Positions 42,160 to 52,500 are shown, numbered from the stretch's first letter. The stretch is 64,000 nt of DNA from Pelecanus crispus (GCF_030463565.1 NC_134656.1:1927001-1991000); one strand, 5' to 3'. A program made the numbers and translations. The notes: generated by a model not told the origin, from the letters alone.

Positions 42160-42546
42160 TCATTTTCCTACGCTCTGCAGCAAGAGCTTATTGCTGAGCG
42201 CTTTCTGGGCCAGTCTCTCCTCCCGGGACATCTCCAGGAATTCGCGCAGGAGGTGGAAGGTGAGGTCCAAGGAGTTGGGTTTGCCCTCTCGCCTCTTGCC
42301 GCTTTGCAGCGCCCGCGGGGTGCGGGGAGCCGGGGTGGGCTCTGCCCCGCGGGGTTGACACAGTTTTTGGGGCGGGGGGACGGGGACCGGGGGACGCGGG
42401 GCTCCCGGCCAGGGCTCCCAGGTGGGTTGGGGGGCCAGGGTCAGCCTGCGGGACGGGCCCCGGGGCCACTGCAGGGGCGAGCAGGTCTCCGAGGGCAGGA
42501 AGAGCAGAACGAGGACGGAGGCAGCCGAAATCATCCCGACCCGCAT
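42160..42546 (-). CDS. CRH2: CRH2, prepro-corticotropin-releasing hormone 2
   Basis: A 128-residue neuropeptide precursor. Residues 1-20 form a signal peptide (hydrophobic core SAASVLVLLFLP). A Pro-rich linker covers about 24-83. SGKRR is at about 82-86, followed by a 40-residue CRH-family peptide and a final Gly-Lys before the stop, which provides C-terminal amidation. The peptide contains SLDLTFHLLRE, the hallmark of CRH/urocortin hormones that activate class B receptors CRHR1/2. By eye about 25 of 40 residues agree with mammalian CRH recalled from memory, more than with urocortins. Location between DNAJC5 and UCKL1 excludes CRH, UCN, UCN2 and UCN3, which lie elsewhere. CRH2 is reported in gar, chicken and other non-placental vertebrates and is linked to ACTH/TSH release in birds. 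The start is the first ATG after the acceptor, with G at -3; Met5 is an alternative. Confidence 0.93.
   Translation of the reverse strand: MRVGMISAASVLVLLFLPSETCSPLQWPRGPSRRLTLAPQPTWEPWPGAPRPPVPVPPPQKLCQPRGAEPTPAPRTPRALQSGKRREGKPNSLDLTFHLLREFLEMSREERLAQKALSNKLLLQSVGK
42169..42288 (-). other. CRH2: mature CRH2 peptide (40 residues, amidated)
   Basis: Begins after KRR with EGKPNSLDLTF and ends with LLLQSV followed by the Gly amide donor and Lys. The length of 40 agrees with the mature chicken CRH2 length as I recall it. The receptor-activating N-terminal part is strongly conserved, while the C-terminal helix (LAQKALSNKLLLQSV) is divergent from CRH. The cleavage site is inferred from the tribasic motif; cutting after GK at position 3 would be an alternative. 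Confidence 0.88.
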
Positions 42547-42570
42547 GGCAGCCGCTCCGGGGCCAGACGC

Positions 42571-43354
42571 CTGCAAAAGCCCCCCCCCACCCCACCCCGG
42601 ACCCCCACGTCCCCCCCCGCTGCGGTCAGGGGGCTTCACACCATGGGGGGACCCCAGCCCCGGGGATGAGACCCCCTGGGGACAGAGCCCCCCGGGACGG
42701 GACCCCCGGGGACGGGACCCCTCCCCTCCCCTGTTCCTGGGACAGGACCCCCCGGGGCTGGAACCCCCCACCCGGGGCTGGGGCGCGACCCCCAGGATCT
42801 GGGACCCCTCTGGTCCTGGGACGGGACCCCTGGGATCTGGGAACCTGCTGCCCCCGGGACGGGATGCCCCCGGGAATGGGACGCCCCCCAAACCTGGGCA
42901 TAGGATGGGACCCCCAGGATCTCGGAATCCCCCCAGAACTGGGACCCCCGGGGATCTGGGACCCCCCAACCCGGGCGTGGGACAGGACCCTCGGAATCTG
43001 GGAATGCCCGGGATCTCGGACTCCCTCTGCTCCCGGGATGGGACCCCCCCGACCCCGGGCATGGGATGGGACCCCCGGGATCTGGGACACCCCCCCCCCC
43101 CAGCCCGGGCATGGGACGGGACCCCCGGGAATTTGGGAAGCCCCGGGATCTGGGACGCTGCTGCCCCCGGGACGGGACCCCCGGGATCTGGGAACCCCCG
43201 GGGATGGGATATCCCCCCCAACCCGGGCGTAGGACGGGACCCCGGGATCTGGGAACCCCCGGGATCCAGGACCCTGCTGCCCCCGGGCGGGGACCCCCCC
43301 CCAAACCCGTGCATGGGACGGGACCCCCCGGCTCCGGGACCCCCCCCCCCTCAC
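42571..43354 (-). other. CRH2: CRH2 intron, filled by a minisatellite
   Basis: 784-bp GT-AG intron. About 42646-43340 consists of tandem variants of GGGACCCCCGGGATCTGG and related units (plus-strand sense), interspersed with CCCGGGACGGGACC and CCGGGCATGGGA. Only the two ends are unique. The repeat keeps several frames open upstream of the CRH2 ATG, which can mislead gene finders into a 384-codon or longer model. Confidence 0.85.
42646..43340. repeat. minisatellite inside the CRH2 intron
   Basis: Degenerate tandem array of roughly 20-45-bp units, each with a GGGATCTGGGA or GGGACCCC core, C- and G-tracts on both strands. Several longer blocks (for example GCATGGGACGGGACCCCCGG) recur, indicating a higher-order arrangement. 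Confidence 0.9.
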
Positions 43355-43383
43355 CGCTCCCGCCGCTCCTCCCGCAGCACGCG
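43355..43383 (-). other. CRH2: CRH2 non-coding exon 1 (inferred)
   Basis: About 28 nt from the predicted start after the TATA box to the donor GGAGCG|GTGAGG. It is short for the family, and an upstream start from the second TATA-like element (43439-43444) would lengthen it to roughly 60 nt. No ATG is present. Confidence 0.5.
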
Positions 43384-43403
43384 CCGGCCGCCCGCCCGCC
43401 CCC

Positions 43404-43500
43404 GCGCTATATAGGGGCGGCGGGGCCCACGTGACCGCGCTATAGCCGGGCGGTGCCGCCCCCCCCCCCCCCCCCCCCGCCCCGCCACTACCACGTGACC
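43404..43500 (-). promoter_or_regulatory. CRH2: CRH2 promoter: duplicated TATA-like plus CACGTG modules
   Basis: Reading on the minus strand: GGTCACGTGG (43491-43500 region), a C/G homopolymer tract, CTATAG, then GGTCACGTGG again (CACGTG at 43428-43433) and CTATATAG (43407-43414). Each module thus pairs a CACGTG E-box with a TATA-like element. CACGTG is bound by USF/MITF-TFE/CLOCK-type bHLH factors. The CRE-like palindrome of mammalian CRH is not obvious here. Confidence 0.65.
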
Positions 43501-43549
43501 AGGCGCGGGGCCGGGCGGCGCGAGCTGTCCGCGGTGCTGAACGGCGGGA

Positions 43550-45010
43550 GCGGGGGGGGCACGGGGGGACACGGGGTGAGAGTGGGGGGACACGGGGGGA
43601 CACGGGGGTGAGAGGAGTTGGGGGACACGGGGGGACACGGGGGAGGCACGGGGGGACACGGGGTGAGAGTGGGGGGACACGGGGGTACACGGGGGTGAGA
43701 GGAGTTGGGGGACACGGGGGTACACGGGGGTGAGAGGAGTTGGGGGACACGGGGGGACACGGGGGTGAGAGGAGCTGGGGGGGCACGGGGGGACACGGGG
43801 GGACACGGGGGGGAGAGGAGCTGGGGGGACACGGGGGGACACGGGGGGGACACGGGGGGGAGAGGAGCTGGGGGGGCACGGGGGGACACGGGGGGGACAC
43901 GGGGGGGAGAGGAGCTGGGGGGGCACGGGGGGACACAGGGGGACACGGGGGTGAGAGGAGCTGGGGGGGCACGGGGGGACACGGGGGGACACGGGGGGGA
44001 GAGGAGCTGGGGGGGCACGGGGGGACACGGGGGGACACGGGGTGAGAGTGGGGGGACACGGGTGTACACGGGGGTGAGAGGAGTTGGGGGACACGGGGGG
44101 GCACGGGGGGGACACGGGGGGGAGAGGAGTTGGGGGACACGGGGGTGAGAGTGGGGGGACACGGGGGGGGACACGGGGGTGAGAGGAGTTGGGGGGACAC
44201 GGGGGGACACGGGGGGGAGAGGAGTTGGGGGACACGGGGGTGAGAGTGGGGGGACACGGGGGGGAGAGGAGCTGGGGGGACACGGGGGGGACACGGGGGT
44301 GAGAGGAGCTGGGGGACACGGGGGGACACGGGGGGGACATGGGGGTGAGAGGAGCTGGGGGGACATGGGGGGGACACGGGGGGGAGAGAAGTTGGGGGGA
44401 CACGGGGGGGACACGAGGGACACGTGGGGTGACAGTGGGGGGACACGGGGCACGTGGGGGGGGACAGACTGGGCGGGACACGGGGTACGTGGGGTGAGAG
44501 TGGGGGGGACACACGGGGGGACGTGGGGTGAAAGTCGGGGGGGGCACATGGGGTACCTGAGGGTGAGAGGGTGAGATTCTGGGGGGGGGACGCGGGGGTA
44601 CATGGGGGGTGAGAGTCGGGGGGGGAGCATATGGTGGTCCACGGGGGTGAGAGGGTGCGAGTGGGGGGGACACGGGGAGACACGGGGTACGTGGGGTGAG
44701 AGTGGGGGGGACACGGGGGGACGTGGGGGGGGTGAGAGTCTGGGGGGGGGCACATGGGGGTACATGAGCTGAGAGTCTGGGGGGGGACACGGGAGTACAC
44801 GGGGGGACGTGGGGTGAGTTGGGGGGGGGTCCATGGGGGTACCTGGGGGTGAGAGTCTTGGGGGAGCACATGGGGGTCCACGGGGGTGCACGGGGGTACG
44901 TGGGGGTGAGAGTCAGGGGGTGCACGGGGGTACGTGGGGTGAGAGGGTGAGAGTCGGGGGTGCACACGGGGATACGGGGGTGGGGGGGTATTTGGGGGGA
45001 TTTATGGGGG
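43550..45010. repeat. G-rich minisatellite (GGGGGACACGGGG / GAGAGGAGCTGGGG units)
   Basis: About 1.45 kb immediately upstream of the CRH2 promoter, built from GGGGGGACACGGGG and GTGAGAGGAGCTGGGG blocks in variable order; the second half drifts to GTACGTGGGGTGAGAGT units. The plus strand has a G-run every few bases and is a strong G-quadruplex candidate. The minus strand reads Pro/Ser/Cys-rich in all frames for hundreds of codons, which is a repeat artefact. Confidence 0.94.
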
Positions 45011-45827
45011 TACGAGGTGTGCGTGCAGGCGGGCACAGTCGGTTTGAGGGCTGTTTCCATGGGTGTCAGAGGGGTGGGGGGGTTGGGAGATGAGGGGGCC
45101 CGGTGTGCGTGTGTGCGCGCACACGCGTGTGCAGGACAGACCCTCCACGCGTGACGGGGCCGACCGCGGTGCCGCAGGGCCAGCCGGCCGAGCCCCCCGG
45201 GACACATTTCCAGGCACCCAGACACGAACCCCCTCGGTCCCCTGCACGGTGGTCCCTGCGGGGCCACGCGTGTGCGTTGACGAAGGGGCGCGCCGGGACG
45301 CACACGCGTGTGCGGGGTCAGCCCCGAGCTCTGCGGCGCTTTGCTTCGCAGGGAAAGTTTTCCCCGACGGCACCGGCGTCGCCTTCGGAAGTTGCCCGGC
45401 CAAGGCAGCCCCGGCCTCCTTCCCAGCCCCGAGGCATCCCCTGGCATCCCGCGGATGAAAACTTCCCTTCGGAAGCGTAAGCGTGGCTTCTGGAGCGCGC
45501 TTTTTCCCCGGAGTACAAAAGGCACGGCCTTGCCCCGGCCCCATCGCCCACCGCCGGCTGCAAACGGGGGTCCGAGGGATTCGTGCGTGCGATTCGTTTG
45601 CTCTTTCCTCCCCTCCCTGCCGGAGCTTCCATCGAGCGGTGCCTGGAGCTCAGCAATCGCTTCATCTTGCAAAAGCGCTGCTGTCGCTAAAATTGAAATT
45701 CCCTCGTGAGGAATAAACCTGGGGAGACCAGCGTGGGGGAACGGAGCCGCCTCCCACAGCCACTCGTGGGGGCTCCTGGAACGGTTTTGTGTCTGCTCGA
45801 TGTTGGGTCGGGACTTGGTGGGCGCTG
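45011..45827. other. GC-rich spacer with an alternating purine-pyrimidine tract
   Basis: No gene is supported. A 31-bp strictly alternating purine-pyrimidine tract lies at 45103-45133 (Z-DNA-prone), and ACGCGTGTGC occurs three times (about 45123, 45266 and 45305). Confidence 0.5.
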
Positions 45828-46784
45828 GTGCTCCCCTGCCTGGCTGCTCCCTGCCTGTCCGGCTGCTCCCTGCCTGCCTGCCTGCCTGCTCCCTGCCTGC
45901 CTGCTCCCTGCCTGCCTGCTCCCTGCCTGCCCGGCTGCTCCCTGCCTGCTCCCTGCCTGCTCCCTGCCTGCTCCCTGCCTGCCTGCTCCCTGCCTGCTCC
46001 CTGACTCCCTGACTGCCTGCTCCCTGCCTGCCTGCTCCCTGTCTGCTCCCTGCCTGCCTGCTCCCTGTCTGCTCCCTGCCTGCCTGCTCCCTGCCTGCTC
46101 CCTGCCTCCCTGCCTGCCTGCTCCCTGCCTGCTCCCTGTCTGCTCCCTGCCTGCCTGCTCCCTGCCTGCTCCCTGTCTGCTCCCTGCCTGCTCCCTGCCT
46201 GCTCCCTGCCTGCCTGCTCCCTGCCTGCTCCCTGACTCCCTGACTGCCTGCTCCCTGCCTGCCTGCTCCCTGTCTGCTCCCTGCCTGCCTGCTCCCTGCC
46301 TGCTCCCTGTCTGCTCCCTGCCTGCCTGCTCCCTGCCTGCTCCCTGTCTGCTCCCTGTCTGCTCCCTGTCTGCTCCCTGCCTGCCTGCTCCCTGCCTGCT
46401 CCCTGACTCCCTGACTGCCTGCTCCCTGCCTGCCTGCTCCCTGCCTGCTCCCTGCCTGCTCCCTGTCTGCTCCCTGCCTGCCTGCTCCCTGCCTGCTCCC
46501 TGCCTGCTCCCTGACTCCCTGACTGCCTGCTCCCTGCCTACTCCCTGCCTGCCTGCTCCCTGCCTGCTCCCTGCCTGCTCCCTGCCTGCTCCCTGCCTGC
46601 CTGCTCCCTGCCTGCCTGCTCCCTGCCTGCTCCCTGCCTGCTCCCTGCCTGCCTGCTCCCTGCCTGCTCCCTGCCTCCCTGCCTGCCTGCTCCCTGCCTG
46701 CTCCCTGCCTGCTCCCTGCCTGCTCCCTGCCTGCCTGCTCCCTGCCTGCTCCCTGCCTGCTCCCTGCCTGCTCCCTGCCTGCCC
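45828..46784. repeat. CTCCCTGCCTG / CCTG minisatellite
   Basis: Nearly 1 kb composed of 11-bp CTCCCTGCCTG units with optional extra 4-bp CCTG insertions and variants CTCCCTGTCTG. A marker variant CTGACTCCCTGACTGCC occurs four times (starts 46001, 46232, 46403, 46511), showing duplication of larger blocks. Frames on both strands are open throughout (Cys/Leu/Pro on plus, Gln/Gly/Ser/Arg on minus), a consequence of unit composition. Confidence 0.95.
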
Positions 46785-48994
46785 AGCCGCTCTCTGCCGT
46801 GGGGCAGCGTTGGTGCAACGCATGCAAGTGAACCTGGGGTTTATTTTTACGTAGGCCAAGCGCGGGGCAAGGTGAGCCCCGATGGCTCCGGGCCATGGGA
46901 GCTGAGGCGGCAGAGCCGGGCACCGACAGCCTGGGTGCCCTCGCTGCAGCCCCGCGTTTCGGGGCTGCTCTGCGCTGTGGCTGCGCCCAGGCCTCCCAGC
47001 GGCAGCGATTTTGGCTGCTCCCCTGCACGTGGGGCTGGGCGCTCTCTGCAAAACTCTTTTTGCCCGCATCTGCTGGGGCTGCTCTGCAGAAGCAGCGCTT
47101 GGGAGGGCCAGGGGCTGCGGGCGGGGAAGAACTGCAGCAGGAGGGGCTGATGCCCAGGGCATCACCCGTGGGGCTTTTTTGGGGAGCACCCCGGCTCGGG
47201 AGGAGCGAGCCAGCGGCCCTGGGCAGGGAGAACTCCGGCACGGACAGCCTCACGGCCGGGCGCAGACGCAGCTCGGTTCATCTGTTACCCCGTGGCCAGC
47301 ACTGGGGCTGGTAATGCTTTAGACTGTTTTTTTTTCTTTCGGTCCATGTGCTTTAGGATCAATCATTTAATTGTAGGAAAGCCAGCGAATCCGACACGTG
47401 CGTCTTGTACTCGTGTTTTATTTAGGAGGCTCGACTTGGAAAAATTTAAAAACAAAAATTTTTTTTCCTGCTCCCTTCATAAATTACTGACACGTTCAGC
47501 GCTGAAGGGCCCCATGTACTACCTGGGGATTCATTATCGTCACCGTTCGGGATGTCGCTGTCTCTTCCTCTAGGCAGGAGCGCGAGGAGCGACGTGTTTG
47601 TGATGCTTGCAGGGATGCCAAATTCAGCTGCGCTCGCTGGCTCGCAGAGGCACGGATCTGGCGGCCTTGCAGCTGGTGGGAGTCAGAGAGGCTCCTAATT
47701 AGGCGCTTTTAGCACTCGGAGCCTTCCGTCTTGTGAACAGCAAGGCGCACGCGGCAGCCGCTGCTTCGCCGACTGTGACAGCTTCGGCGCTAAAGCATGG
47801 CCGAGCTTCCAGTGGCTTCTCCTAAGGAACGGGTCTGGGATTTTCCAGCCACTTTCCTCCCTTTGCTGCTTGGGAGCTGCCGCCCACCCCAGTCCTTGCC
47901 CATCGCCGCAAAGAGCCGTGCCGGGGCTCACGCGTGCGTCGGCGAAAGGCGGCAGACAAAGCCCCGGTGCCCCTCTGCTCCCCGCCGTGCATCCCCCCGC
48001 GTGTCGGGCGGCCGGGGCGGCCGTGGTGCCGGCGCTGCCCGTCCCGCTCTGGAGAAGGCGTCTCATGGGCTGACGAACCTGAGATTGACCCTTATGTTTC
48101 ACCATTCTCAGGTTAGACAGTCCTCGAGGTGCCCCTCGCTTGGGCAGCCGCCGAGCCCCGTGCCCCGTGCCCCACGCCGTGTGCTCGCCCAGACACCCCC
48201 TGCCCCAACCTTTGAGGAATTTGGGAGAGAACGCAGAGAAGCAGCCCCTTGGCTCTGCCTTCCCACAGCGGCGCTTCAGCTCCTCTCCGTCCCGGCTCGA
48301 CCCCGGGCTCTGCGTGGAACAGCCCCTTCCCAAATCGGTGCTGGTGGGAGGCTCTTTTCCCCCGGGGCTGCCTTGCACGGGGCCAAGGCTGTTGCAGAGG
48401 GAAAGAGGGGTCTGGCAGGGCTGAGCCCCTGCCTGCGCCGGGCTGCCAGCTCGCCTTCCGTGCTTTCCCCTCCATTTTCATTCCCACCATTGCATGTTGC
48501 TGGGACGGCTCATGGCAGCACCCAGGGCTGTTTCTGGGCTCAGCATCCCGAAGCGGGCGCTGAGAGGGGCAGGAGGAGGGATGTGTTCCTGGGCTGGGGT
48601 CGTGCAGGAACGGTCCATGGGTTTAATAGCCAGCAGTGGATATTTTTGTCTGTGTTATCAGGTGGCACTGGGACTCTGGTTTTATGGTGGGGTTGGCTGA
48701 GGGACCTACCCGATCCTCCTAAAAGTCCCCAGCCACCCGGCCCTGCACGCTGCCGTGTGGGCTTTGGGGCGCTTGATTGAAATTCCTGCTCAAGCCAAAC
48801 CGCTGCAGCACACGGGCATCTCCTCCCGATTCACACCGGACCAGCCAAAGGCCTTTGCTCCTGCAAGGAAGCGGTCATGGCTCTGCAGGTTTTGCACCTG
48901 CAAAGTGCAGGCAGGAGGAGGGCTCGTGCCAGGCACACAAGGCTCGTCCCTCTCCAGCCGCCGAGGCGAATGGGCTGCTGGGAGCGTGAGCGGC
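46785..48994. other. intergenic sequence without a supported gene
   Basis: GC-rich with an AT-richer island at about 47320-47530. Open frames up to about 330 codons exist on the plus strand (47797-48780) but read as GC-driven Pro/Arg/Ser-rich sequence without recognisable domains or consistent splice sites. Confidence 0.45.
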
Positions 48995-49550
48995 ATAGAA
49001 TCATGGAATCATGGAGTCGTTTAGGTTGGAAAAGCCCTTTAAGAGCATCCAGTCCAACCATTAACCTACACTACCAAGCCCACACTAAACCAGTCAAGGG
49101 TAGACCAGACTGAACCATGTCCCCAAGTGCCACCTCTGCCCGTTTTTTGAACACTTCCAGGGATGGGGACTCCCCCACCTCTCTGGGCAGCCTGTTCCAA
49201 TGCTTGACCACCCTTTCCGTGAAGAAATTTTTCCTAATTTCCAGCCTAAACCTCCCCTGGCGTAGCTTGAGCCCATTCCCTCTTGTCCTATCGCTAACTA
49301 CTTGGGAGAAGAGACCAACACCCCCCTCCCTGCCCCCTCCTTTCAGGCAGCTGTAGAGAGCGATGAGGTCTCCCCTCAGCCTCCTCTTCTCCAGGCTGAA
49401 CACCCCCAGCTCCCTCAGCCGCTCCCCACCAGCCCTGTGCTCCAGACCCTGCCCCAGCTCCGCTGCCCTTCTCTGGACACGCTCCAGCACCCCAATGTCC
49501 TTCTTGTGCCGAGGGGCCCAAAACTGGACACAGCATTCCAGGTGCATCAG
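48995..49550 (-). mobile_element. CR1 retroposon, 5'-truncated, about 0.55 kb
   Basis: Minus-strand copy. Tail units ATAGAATCATGGAATCATGG at the low-coordinate end, then the CR1 3'UTR, then the ORF2 C-terminal coding remnant (minus frame 49071-49547 with [49 protein letters not shown]). The frame is intact over 158 codons, so the copy is relatively young, but it is only the end of the reverse-transcriptase ORF. Confidence 0.95.
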
Positions 49551-52500
49551 GCAGGGAGCCAGAGAGCGTGGTCGGTGTGAACCATCTCCCGCCGAGCCGC
49601 ATGCACGGGCTTAGCAAGGTTGGGAGGGAGAAGCGGGGATGGTCACGGCCACCAGCCGATGGCAGGGGCCGCGACTCCGCAGCAGCCGGGCTCTGCCCGC
49701 CGCGCTCCTCAGCAGCCCCGGCCACGCGTGGTCCGGTGTGCGGCGGGTGGCGGAAAACTTCGCCTTTTACCTTGATGGGAGCAGGGAGGAGGGTAAGCAC
49801 GTCAGTGCGGGCCCTTTGAGATCCTCCTTCCCTCCTGCGTGGATTTCTTTGTGTTGTTTTTAAAAGAAAGGAGGTGCGTGCCCGGGGCGTGCTCCAGCCC
49901 CTTGGTGCATGCACGGCGGGGGGGCCGTACGGAGCGGGAAGGCTGCGCGCCTGCTCAAACAGCCATCGGCTGCATCGCAGCGCGTGTGATGAGTTGGGGA
50001 CGGTCTCGGAGAGGGAGCACGTGGAGCAGCCCGGCTCTCGCGGTGCAGAGGGCTGCATCCGGCCGTGTAGGGCAGAGCGCCGGGCTCCATGAGCCTGGAG
50101 GGGCCGAAATCACCCAGCGCTGGTGTTAAACCAAGGCACCGGGGTTTGGTGTTAAACCAAATCACCGGGCTGGGAGTGTGCAGAACCACATACGGGGCTG
50201 GAGGGGACCAAAAGGGCGATGGGCTCGGCTCCAGGCTATCGCACAGCGGGTTGCACCCCTGCCACCAAAAGTCTTGCAGGACCTGGGGCAAACGCGACCC
50301 TGCAAGCCCTGCTCCTCCACGGGGGAGCCGGCCACGTCGCTGCCGAGAGCAGCGGGGTCCGGCGGGAGCCGGGCTGGGCTCAGGAGGGCTCGGCACGGGC
50401 TGCGGGGTTAACCTTCACCATTTTTTGAGAGTTGCCCATTCCTGAAAACACCGCTAACGGAGAGTCTGCCCGCACCCCAGGAAATCCTCTAGCACCTCAT
50501 CATCTTCAAATCCTCTACGTGTCTAATGCAATTCCTTGGGCTACCAGCCTCCTTCCCCTCCGCAGCAGCCGCTCCCGTGGTTGCAGACGGCAGCACCCGT
50601 ACGAGCGGCAGAGCGTGTTTCTGCGGGGGCTGCCCTGGATTTTGAAATTCGGCAACACAAAAATCTTCTGCCTGTCTCTGCAGGTAATGGGAAGGGTTCA
50701 CTGATTCAGCTTCCTCACGCTATGGGATGCTGAGAAATGCTTCTCTGGGGAAGGGGATCGCTGGCTGCCGTTTCTGGCAGCCTCATGGCAGAGCAATTTG
50801 CCGTTAAGTGTGGAAAAATGAATGGTAAAAGCTCATCAAATAAAATGACTGAACTAACGACAGTATCAAAGAGAAGGATTTTTCAAGTTCAGCAGCAGCA
50901 AGCTCCGTGCAAGGCGTGAGCAGGCCTGGAAAGCTGTCAGAAAAAGGCACAGAGGAACCTGTGATCCATTTTCAGCCCCTTTCTGGATTTCTTGCTGCCT
51001 TCGGGTCCTAACGCATTCCCACGTGCATGGTATGGGCCGAGCCAGATGCATCTCTAGGTACCCCGTACGCAGCCAAGGCAATCTACTTCAACAGAGCAAC
51101 TCTGGATTTGCCCGGGAGCAAAGGAAAGAAAAATCTTTCAGGCGGGAGCTAAGGGGATTGCGGAGCCATAGCACAGCTTTAGCTTCTCAAATACCTCTAT
51201 TGGAAATCTGCGATCGGCTTTGGGGGGGTTTTAAGCTTTGCATTATGGGCTTGCAAAGACCAAAAAAAAAAAAAAAAAAAGAGGAAAAAGGCAAATAGAA
51301 TCAGTTTCTCTGAGTGAGGTTAGGTTTTAGTAAGTTTGGGACAGAGCAATGAAATAGCGGCAGAACCCTCCCGGCTTCCCCTGCTGCAAGAAGGAGCCGA
51401 GCAGAAACGCGGTTAAGGACTTCCAAGAATAATTAGAACTCACTTCTGCAGGAGGGAGAAAAAGAAGGTGCGGGGCAAACGCCTGCCTTACCTGCGAACC
51501 CTCGGCGTCGCCGGGGCGGCGAGGCAGGTGCCGGCTCCCCTGCGCCGGCTGCCCGGCCGCGGCCCCTCTCGCCTGCTCTCCTGCACCCTGCCACCCCCAC
51601 GCTGGCTTTTATGGTCTTTCTCGTCACTCGGCTGAGTTGAGCCGGGCTACAGCGAATTGCCACACTTTCTGCTGGCTTCCTGTTTGTTCATCGCGAGCGT
51701 CTGTGGTAAAATTTCCATTACACGCTGGACAGACAGGGCGGCAAAGAGAAATGAATTAAAAAAAAAAAACAACAAAACCCCACCACCCCCAACCCAAGTC
51801 TGTGTTTTAGTGGTTCTCTCGACTCATTTGAAAATGAGAAAGCGCCCGGCTGCTGTTAGAGGGAGGCGAGGAGGAATGCCCTGGCTGCGGGAGCTGCAGG
51901 GCATCCGCTGGTGCCTGGCTCCAGCCTGGGCACGAAGCTGCTCTGGGTTCCCCCCTCCCTGTCCCTGAGGGGATGGAGGGGCCCTGTCCCCTCAGCTCAA
52001 CAAGCAGAAGACCCTCATTTCCACCCCACTCACCAAAAAAGCCTCTTTCCTAAATGACGGCTAAATCCTGGCTCCTCTCTGCCCTGCCCCGTCCGAGGGC
52101 TGCGGCACGTGTCTGCATCCCCCTCCACCCGAAAGCCACTCCGGCTCAGCCAGCAGCTCATGGAGGCCAAACCCGGAGCGGAGAACAGCTCCCACGTCTC
52201 GTGGCTCTAACAGAGCAGATCTGGAGGGGAGCGATTTATTTTGCTCTTTCATTAATCCTAGGCAGGCACAGAAGAGCCGTTTTGGCCGTAGGACAGAGGA
52301 AAAACAAAGGGCAAGGTGGCAAACGGGCTGCCATGACAATATGGATGCTCCCAAAGGATCCAGGCACATCTGCAGCGGTGTCCCTCAGTCCGGAGGGGCA
52401 CGGCACATTCCCCGGGGCTGGAGCGAGGTGTGTGCACGGCACGACGCGCAGCCGCGGGGCAAGCTGTGCTCCTCGCCCTCTCTGCAAAGGGCAATTTCCA

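Larger units (their letters stand above)
41990..43383 (-). other. CRH2: CRH2 transcription unit (two exons, ends approximate)
   Basis: Exon 1 is non-coding (about 43383 down to 43355, donor GAGCG|GTGAGG), the intron is 43354-42571 (acceptor GCTTTTGCAG), and exon 2 runs from 42570 to about 41990 carrying the whole precursor and 3'UTR. A non-coding exon 1 with the entire prepro-hormone in exon 2 is the normal structure of CRH-family genes. The transcription start is placed about 30 nt after the TATA box at 43408-43413, which is inference. Confidence 0.75.

Noticed and set aside
42160-42546. Identification of the peptide as CRH, urocortin or urotensin-I
   Set aside because: The core is closest to CRH by eye, but position between DNAJC5 and UCKL1 does not fit the CRH, UCN, UCN2 or UCN3 loci. 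CRH2 explains both sequence and place.
42160-43314. A 384-codon frame ending with the CRH2 peptide
   Set aside because: The upstream part translates the intronic minisatellite. A splice acceptor at 42571 followed by an ATG and signal peptide at 42546 gives the correct 128-residue precursor.
42626-47253. Minus-strand open frames of 1300, 779, 500 and 467 codons
   Set aside because: They run through three different minisatellites and the CRH2 promoter, and several overlap in different frames. Composition follows the repeat units only.
47797-48780. 327-codon plus-strand frame
   Set aside because: Pro/Arg/Ser-rich with several overlapping frames, no homology recognised and no splice structure.
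49071-49547. 158-codon minus-strand protein with reverse-transcriptase-like end
   Set aside because: It is the C-terminal ORF2 remnant of a truncated CR1 element and not a host gene; listed as part of the CR1.
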